From Pelargonium nanum (Eukaryota > Streptophyta > Magnoliopsida > Geraniales > Geraniaceae): DNA of 47,445 nt. The position numbers were made by a program, and so were the translations under genes. Below, piece by piece: positions 39,520-47,445 of the stretch. The first letter of the stretch is position 1, and every line of letters begins with the position of its first letter. The DNA lies in assembly GCA_036897485.1 (NCBI GenBank), contig JAYMTF010000176.1, positions 1 to 47,445 of the forward strand, given 5' to 3'. The notes under the pieces were generated by a model that was not told the origin of the DNA, did not search any database, and saw only the letters and a program-made list of their open reading frames with translations.

Positions 39520-40239
39520 TGAAATGACCACCTGCTGCCTTATCTCGTTAGTGCAAGAGAATCCTAGGTCACACTTTGGAATAAACTGGAAAAGGTGTTG
39601 AGTTACTGGAATTCATTTGTAGCAGAGGAATAATTCTTCTTTGTACTTTGGTGGTAGAAGAAGAAAACATTTATATATATATTTTGGCATGTCCGTTTTA
39701 TAGTGTACCATGCCTTTCCTTTCCCCATATTTGTTGTTAAGCAGTCTCTATGTTTGCTACTATATATGCAACAACTGTTGTGGTAGATATGTTTGGGTTC
39801 CTTCTCAAATTTCACAATTAGCTTCGGTAGATGTCTAGTCGATGATGGAAGATTGTTTGGGGAAAAGAGTTCGTTTTGCTACTCTACTTCAAAAGCTCAG
39901 CTGTTCCTGCCAATGATTGTTATGGTAGGCAAGGGAGCTAGAAAAGCTTTTTGTATACTTGAAACAATTCAAGTTTCATGTAGGGTTTCCTTGGTATCTG
40001 AATGATAAATTTTGGTGAACCTTCAGAATCTTTTTCAATATATTTGTATGTCTACCGTTACAAGTTCTTGCTACATAGGGTGGATCACTTGCTATTAGAC
40101 ATTATTTTTTCTATTGCTTTATTTTGAGGAAGTAGATTGTCTATAAAAAATTAGTGCGTACAAGCATATTTGGTTGCAACTGTGTTTATAAATAACTCTA
40201 GAGATTTTCTGGGTAGGGAAGTACATATTTCCTGGTGTT
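39520..40239. other. Phosphatase 3'UTR and downstream flank
   Basis: Probable 3'UTR, then AT-rich spacer. Short open frames occur on both strands without recognisable domains. No element identified before the LINE insertion. Confidence 0.4.
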
Positions 40240-40255
40240 AATGATTATATCAATT

Positions 40256-40457
40256 TTTTTTTTTTGATCAGCAAGCAGTACTAATATTTTATTCCGAGAA
40301 GGAAAAAACAAAGTACAAGAAGACCCATGGTTAGGGCAAGATACAGTTGAGTGCTAACATTGGTGAGTGAAACTAGAGATCTAGTTACAAGATTGACTGC
40401 TTAAGATCTTTGTAGATCGACTACAAGATTGACTGCTTAAGATACAGTTGAGTACTA
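40256..40457 (-). mobile_element. 5'-truncated LINE (3' end) with a 16-bp target duplication
   Basis: A run of T at 40254-40265 is the poly(A) tail of a minus-strand insertion. The segment is bounded by an exact 16-bp direct repeat, AATGATTATATCAATT (40240-40255 and 40458-40473), the mark of target-primed reverse transcription. Read on the minus strand the sequence before the tail (CTTGTACTTTG, then TTCTCGGAATAAAATATTAG) looks like a plant L1-type 3' end. Only about 200 bp survive, with no protein coding. Inside, CAAGATTGACTGCTTAAGAT is present twice (from about 40389 and 40423). Confidence 0.85.
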
Positions 40458-41280
40458 AATGATTATATCAATTAATTTCACATTACAATGGTCCCTACAT
40501 AGATGATATATGACATTATAATGTATATCTTGATGTTGGGTTTTGTCCTTTATTTGATCTGTCTACCATCTAAATGAAGTTTTCTTTGGTACTCGTTAAA
40601 GATTTGCCAGGTTGGGATTTTTAAGATGTCATTTGATTTGTATGGCAATATAAGAAATTGTCCCTTGATTCATGAATTGGTCCATAAACTGCTTCTTTGA
40701 AATATTAGCCTCTTATTCTTGTTCAAAGAATCTTGTAAAGAAAAGGGCGGTCCATTGCTTGTGACTTCCATCATTGTATGATTTGGGGTGGTTATTTTAG
40801 TATATGGTCTTACCTTAAAGTTATAAGGTAACAAACTTACTTTTGTGACAATGCTTGTTCTCTTGTGAGAATCTGGCAATTTTCTAGTTTTATTCCATCT
40901 GGCAAGGTCCAGTTACCATTTCCCTTGCACACCAAGGAATGGAAAGAGAGTACAGTTTTGGTGTTTGAAACTTACATGTGAAGATTGATTAGCAAAACTT
41001 TTTCAGGAATTTTATGGCTTCTGCTTTGCATATGGTGCTCTGCTCATACTTGCTTTCATTTTATTAGTACTGTTCTTTTTTGAAGTTGTCTTGCAGTGGT
41101 GATATTTTTCAGAGGAGTTGTTGTGATTGAAAGAGAATAAAGAGGTCTGTTCACTGTGCCATTATTTATTCTGCTAAATGCTTATAAGCTGCTCCACTAA
41201 CTGTAATTGGGTGCTTGTGTGATTTTAGTAAGAGTAGAAGGTGTGAGTAGCTGTTCAGTTATGTTAGAAGATAAAAATTA

Positions 41281-41500
41281 CTCCCTCCATTCTTAAATGA
41301 GTGTCCTGGTTCTCTTAGATTTTTGTCCCAAAATAGTGTTTCGTTTCCTTTTCAGAAAGTTAAGTATGCATGAATTACCAATAGTATCCTTGAGTTTACA
41401 ACACAGGGTTACAAGAGGAAATGTACATACAATATTAACCAACTCCCCCCTAATTTTTCTCAAAATGGAAACTAAGACACTCATTTTGGGACGGAGAGAG
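41281..41500. mobile_element. Stowaway-like MITE
   Basis: The left end is CTCCCTCCATTCTTAAATGA then GTGTC; the right end read inward is CTCTCTCCGTCCCAAAATGA then GTGTC (20 of 25 identical). TA flanks both sides (41279-41280 and 41501-41502). It is 220 bp with no coding capacity and is the best-preserved member of this family in the window. Confidence 0.85.
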
Positions 41501-41502
41501 TA

Positions 41503-43005
41503 TATCTATTAAAAATGAAATAATGGTTACCTATGTTGTATGTGTTCGGCTCCAAAAAGGTTGCATAGTATAAGATGTGGGTAGCAAAGATGATAACACT
41601 TAGTTGGATTTGTAGAAACACTGGTAATGATAACCTCATAAATGAGATTGTTTGAGCAAGAGTTGTGGTAGTGCCAATTGAAGATAAGATGCGAGAAAAC
41701 TAGTTAAAATAGTTTAGACCCGTAGAGCGTATGGAGATTGATAAGCCACCGAGAAAATGTGAGAGAATTCTGTTATGATACATTAAAAGACACTATAGCA
41801 TTGGTTTAGGAGAGGAGATAACAATAGATATGATGGAATTGAGGTAAATGTAGCCGACTGCTACACTTTTTTTTCCCGAAATGATGTCATAAAGAAACTT
41901 TAATGTGGATTATATGACATCTTGCAATGATTTTTTTATGGTTCTTGCGTCATGCATCACATGTATTAGGTATATCATATATCCAGTGATAATTTTCTCT
42001 TCTTTCCGGACAATAATGCTATAGAATTAGAGGACTACAGGACCTAAGTTGTGGTGACTACGTCACCTTCTGGAATAAGCGAATGTTATTGTTGTCCATG
42101 CATCATGTGCTTTTCTGTATAATGGGTCAGTTGTGGAAACATCTTTTAGTTTTAGCCAATTTGTCAAGAAAAGATTCCCCAATTCAGTGCATGCACAAGA
42201 AACCTCTTGAAAAAAGAAAAAAGTAAAAAAAAAGCCCATTAGGCTACAAATTTGTTTGAGCTGTGATGCTTCTCTGCTGCAAAAAAACTCCAGTTTCATT
42301 GATCCAAAACCAGACATATTGTCAGAAACTAGTATGCATTGAGTTCTTGCCTTCAAAGAGAGTTCTGTAGGTTGACTTTGTACTAGGAAATGAAACTAAT
42401 GGCCTTATAGCAAGTTACAGTTGTTTCAGTTTCACTCAAATGTCATGAAAACTTCCATAGGGTACACTGCATTGAACTGCATTCTTGTTTATTGTAAACT
42501 TAGTTCTCAAGTTAAGTTCAGTCTGATATTTTATTATTTTATGCACAACATACTCATTGTTCTACTTTTAATTATTTAGGGTTTAGTAGTAGCTGTTGCT
42601 ATATTAGGGACATGACACATTTTGCTTTCAAGTCTTAGTTATATAGTTGTGAATTACCGTTAATCTGATATTTTGCTATTTAAAGTACGAATTGGGTTTT
42701 CAGAGACAGAACTTGCATAGTAGTTTAGTTTATTCTTTTGTGGAATCTGAGTACTGAAAAAAATATTGGAGAAGGAACAGTTTGACTAATATTCTTATAT
42801 ATTATAATATCAAATAATTAGCACCCATGGCCTTATAAACAAACTGATAAAAAAAGACCCATTATAGTAAGCTGTGGCTCATAAGAATTTAAAAACATAT
42901 CACAAAGCTTTTAGCAGCCTGGACACAACACAACCACCTTAAGAACAGACAACACAGAGACTACCCTTTTTTTCTGATCTGCTAAGGTTGGTGTATAATA
43001 TCTTT
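41503..43005. other. Intergenic spacer and ACC oxidase 3' flank
   Basis: AT-rich sequence. A 97-codon minus-strand frame at 42063-42356 has no recognisable domain and is crossed by homopolymers. The last 100-200 bases should be the ACC oxidase 3'UTR (minus strand). No element was delimited. Confidence 0.45.
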
Positions 43006-44512
<1,507 letters not shown>

Positions 44513-44610
44513 TCACACTAGTGTTTGTTTCTTGCTCACACACACTCAAGACTCAAGGCTCAAAGAGAAAAGTTTGTGTTTTTTTGTAAGTAGGGTGTAG
44601 TTTTGTGGGG

Positions 44611-44618
44611 TATTTATA
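44611..44618 (-). promoter_or_regulatory. TATA box of the ACC oxidase gene
   Basis: On the minus strand the sequence is CCTCTATAAATACCCC, a near-ideal plant TATA context, about 145 bp upstream of the ATG. Transcription would start near 44580 with a leader of about 115 nt that is rich in CT/CACACA words. Confidence 0.7.
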
Positions 44619-44629
44619 GAGGTAGGGAA

Positions 44630-46330
44630 GACACAACACACAAATAGTAGTAAAGTAGAAGGGTGGTTTGAACTTTGAAGTTTCCATATTTTATTTTCCT
44701 TTTATTTTTTTGTTGGGTCAATGAGAATTTTTAAAGAACAAAAAGATCAAAGTCATGGTGGACTTGGTGGTGGTCCATTTTGGTTTAATAGTCATCATCT
44801 TAGTTTGGGGGTGGTGATATAAAGGATAAATCCACACTGTTTATATTGATTAGACAAAAATACCCTTATACTCATCCTCCAATTATCTGATCAAATTTCT
44901 TCAATTTCTCAAAAGAGAATATAAAGTAATAAATGCTTTTTTTAATGCTATAATAGGGTCCTGTCTTTGTCACAATGCATGTAGATAAGGGTAATTAAGT
45001 CCAGAAGAGAAAAATGGTGTGGATTTATCCATTTTGAGTTTAGTTTGGCACAAGATATGGCTAAGATGAGAAAGTGGTTGCTAGGCTTTGCCTTGATGAA
45101 TTGATTGGACCCCACTCACTATATGGCAATGGCATGGTGGTGTTTGTGATTGTAAGTTTGAATTTTGGACCATTTTTAAAATTGATGTCTAGGAGGAAGC
45201 TGCCTACCTCTTGCACTTCTCAACACAGCTAATTTTCCCACCTTTTTCTTGAATTTTCTTTCAAGACATTGGCATGTTACATATGCCCTACTGTGTCTCT
45301 AGATGAAATTACCTTATTGCCCTTTTATTGACTTGTGTTAGGGGGGTTGCATTATGTGTTCAAAAACTATTATTGGAGTAAACAGATGGTACATGGCATT
45401 ATGGCAATAGGGGTAGAAACATGAAGTCCATCCATTTTGATGCATTTGAATGATGACATGTGTACGGTAAGGATTGTACGTCGATTTTAGTACATATCGA
45501 TGCTATTCTTATTATAAATGACGGTCGAAAAACATTTATGAAGAAATCCTAGTGTTTCAATAACGTTATACAACATTACTGTTTACGCGCTTATAGAGCT
45601 AAGTGGTATCGATTGGAAGACTGTTTGACCACGAGCATTTAAATCTAAAAGTGGTACAATGCTTGCATCATAGTTTAATTATAGTATGAAACGTTAAATT
45701 GTTTAGTTTCAAATTTGACATCCTCGGGCAAAATTGTTTTTGTGTTGCTTGTCCATGATGAAATGCTATCAATTCCATGCCCATGTACATTGAATCAATT
45801 GTTATTTTTGTGATATTTAAGAAAGTTTCTTATAATGCTCTCCTAATTTGGTGGAACACATGACACACCTGTCCTAAAGAAATAGAAAACAATAGTAATG
45901 ATAATAAAGATGCACCTATTCACAATTGTCAAAAGACCATTTTGATATTGATATTGATATTGATGTTGCTCATCATTTCAGAAACCTTCATTATTGTGTA
46001 AAATTGGATTAATGGAGTTCCTTCTACTCCATTGAGAGCCGACATAGGCTGAGTTAAATTGATCAATTTTTAAGTCAAATTTAATTATACAAACTCACAT
46101 ATTTTATACTTAAAATTCAAGATCGGTTCTTTCAACTCGAAAATCAAACTAATTGTTTCTACACATTTATAAAATTAAATTATCTATGAAACAAATAAAT
46201 AAATGTATGCATATATATAAAGAGTGACAACACATTAAAACGAGGGCATCTAGAAATTTTAATGTGTTTTCGTGTATTTTCAACAGATAAAAAAAAAGTG
46301 TTTTCATGTATATATATGATTATATAACTA
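44630..46330. other. ACC oxidase upstream region
   Basis: AT-rich promoter-distal and intergenic sequence. A small ATATTG-type hexamer repeat lies at about 45942-45966. I saw no G-box cluster, paired transposon ends or further gene. Confidence 0.4.
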
Positions 46331-46332
46331 AA

Positions 46333-46626
46333 TAGATGAAGTTTTTGAATGTACCAAACTTTTGTTTCTCCAAAAATAGCAAGACAAAGATTTGTTGCCA
46401 TAAAATGTAATATAACTATTTTTTAAAAGGTTATATTTTAGTTATATCTTAATTAATATTTTTTTTTGAAGTTTATCTTAATTAATATTTAAATAGATTC
46501 CTTGGCAACTATATTATTAAAAATCTATCAGAACTAATATTTATGTTTGGTTATTACTAAATGAATTAGGTTTTTGAATGTGGCAAACTATTTGTTTCTC
46601 CAAAAATAGCAAGGCAAAGATTTTTT
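46333..46626. repeat. Pair of 65-bp direct repeats
   Basis: The word TTTGTTTCTCCAAAAATAGC with its flanks (GTTTTTGAATGT before, AAGRCAAAGATT after) occurs at about 46333-46397 and again at 46562-46626, 229 bp apart. Between them TTATCTTAATTAATATTT is itself nearly duplicated. A local duplication seems likelier than solo LTRs, as no TG...CA ends were found. Confidence 0.6.
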
Positions 46627-47445
46627 CATGGTCTACATTCTTAATTAAAATGCAACATAACAATCATTATTGTTTTGCTATTTATAATTTATTGTTATAA
46701 ATAGGTGTCTTGAAAACTATATTGCCTGACTTGACAGAGCACACTTTGTTTTACCCAAAATATATATATGATGCCTCACTTCAAGAGGCAACATATTTTT
46801 AAATTTAAATTTGTTTTCTTATGATATCACCAACAAATTAACAATCATTAGCATCAATATCATGCCGAATGAGAGATTCACAACAGACTTATTCAAGTTA
46901 TATGAATACCCAAATATTATAAGATTGTTTCTATCAATGATAGGGAATAGTTGACATGATTATTAATGTGAGAAAATATGATTTAAATCACAACTATTAT
47001 TTTAAGTGAGAAATCTGTTTAATTCATAGTTCAGTGTAACTGACAGATTATTAAAAAACGGATATTTGCAAATCAATAACCATTAGTCTCAAAACAAAGA
47101 TGTTATGACGAATTAGCGTCACCAACGGTATTGAGTTTGATTGAGCGGGTTGGAGGAACATGCCAATGAGCAAAAGACATTTGTGATTAAGCTATCTACT
47201 ATGGAAGAGAAGACATTATATAAATTCCTAAGTTTATGTGAAATGTCATTGTAGACTAAGTTAATATTTATTTAGATTGACAACTCAATGTAAACTAAGT
47301 TAATAATGACTTAATATCATATACTCTACTAAATGGATAATTCTCATCCTCTTATTGTTTTATAATTATTTACTTTCCTTTTATTGTCACCAAATTTGTT
47401 TGCTCTAAAATTGATTTGGTCCACAATATATATATATATATATAT
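46627..47445. other. Intergenic right edge with terminal (AT)n microsatellite
   Basis: AT-rich sequence with no recognised gene. The window ends inside an (AT)n tract starting at about 47425. A shorter AT tract also occurs near the left edge (about 48-62). Confidence 0.5.

Noticed and set aside
42063-42356. 97-codon minus-strand frame upstream of the ACC oxidase 3' end
   Set aside because: It contains a phenylalanine run from a poly(A/T) tract, no known domain and no flanking exons.

Overview
This is a nuclear window from a flowering plant, most likely a core eudicot. The genes have many exons with GT-AG introns, the intergenic DNA is AT-rich, and there are plant MITEs, SINE and LINE debris and plant-only gene families. 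I cannot name the species. I rebuilt five protein-coding genes exon by exon. In each, every junction keeps frame and the total is an exact number of codons.

Layout, left to right. (1) 1-3167: intergenic, with a G-box-rich block (about 80-760) that looks like the upstream region of a gene beyond the left edge. (2) 3168-8281, minus strand: a five-finger CCCH zinc-finger protein of the ZFN/AtC3H3 type (432 aa), whose introns hold several MITEs. (3) 8282-14178: intergenic, with an intact CACTA-type MITE (239 bp, CAT target duplication), a GC-rich block, a SINE-like element, a G-box region and a hAT-like repeat. (4) 14179-20572, minus strand: ARGONAUTE 6-type protein (22 coding exons, 906 aa, complete DEDH slicer tetrad). 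It appears to have a 5'UTR intron of about 1.8 kb carrying three tandem copies of a 262-268 bp unit. (5) 22894-30699, plus strand: COP1, the RING/coiled-coil/WD40 E3 ligase (13 exons, 673 aa), head-to-head with AGO6 across a short shared promoter. (6) 30700-36000: intergenic, with a hAT-like repeat, a TIR element and a tRNA-derived SINE with a perfect 14-bp target duplication. (7) 36267-39519, plus strand: a plant-and-fungi atypical dual-specificity phosphatase (PFA-DSP, 221 aa). (8) 39520-43005: intergenic, with a truncated LINE (16-bp target duplication) and a Stowaway-like MITE. (9) 43006-44467, minus strand: ACC oxidase (four exons, 318 aa). (10) 44468-47445: ACC oxidase promoter and AT-rich intergenic DNA.

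Gene order is the main biological signal. From memory, Arabidopsis has ZFN2-AGO6-COP1-PFA-DSP2 together on chromosome 2 (At2g32930-At2g32960) and C3H3-PFA-DSP1-ACO4 together on chromosome 1 (At1g04990-At1g05010). This window holds the union of both sets in one order. It therefore looks like the unfractionated ancestral block whose two Arabidopsis copies lost different members after genome duplication. The genes do not form a pathway: they cover RNA binding, RNA-directed DNA methylation, light signalling, inositol pyrophosphate or phosphoprotein dephosphorylation, and ethylene synthesis. I saw no new multi-gene system. The most interesting non-coding signals are the AGO6/COP1 bidirectional promoter with its internal duplication and the tandem repeats inside the AGO6 leader intron.
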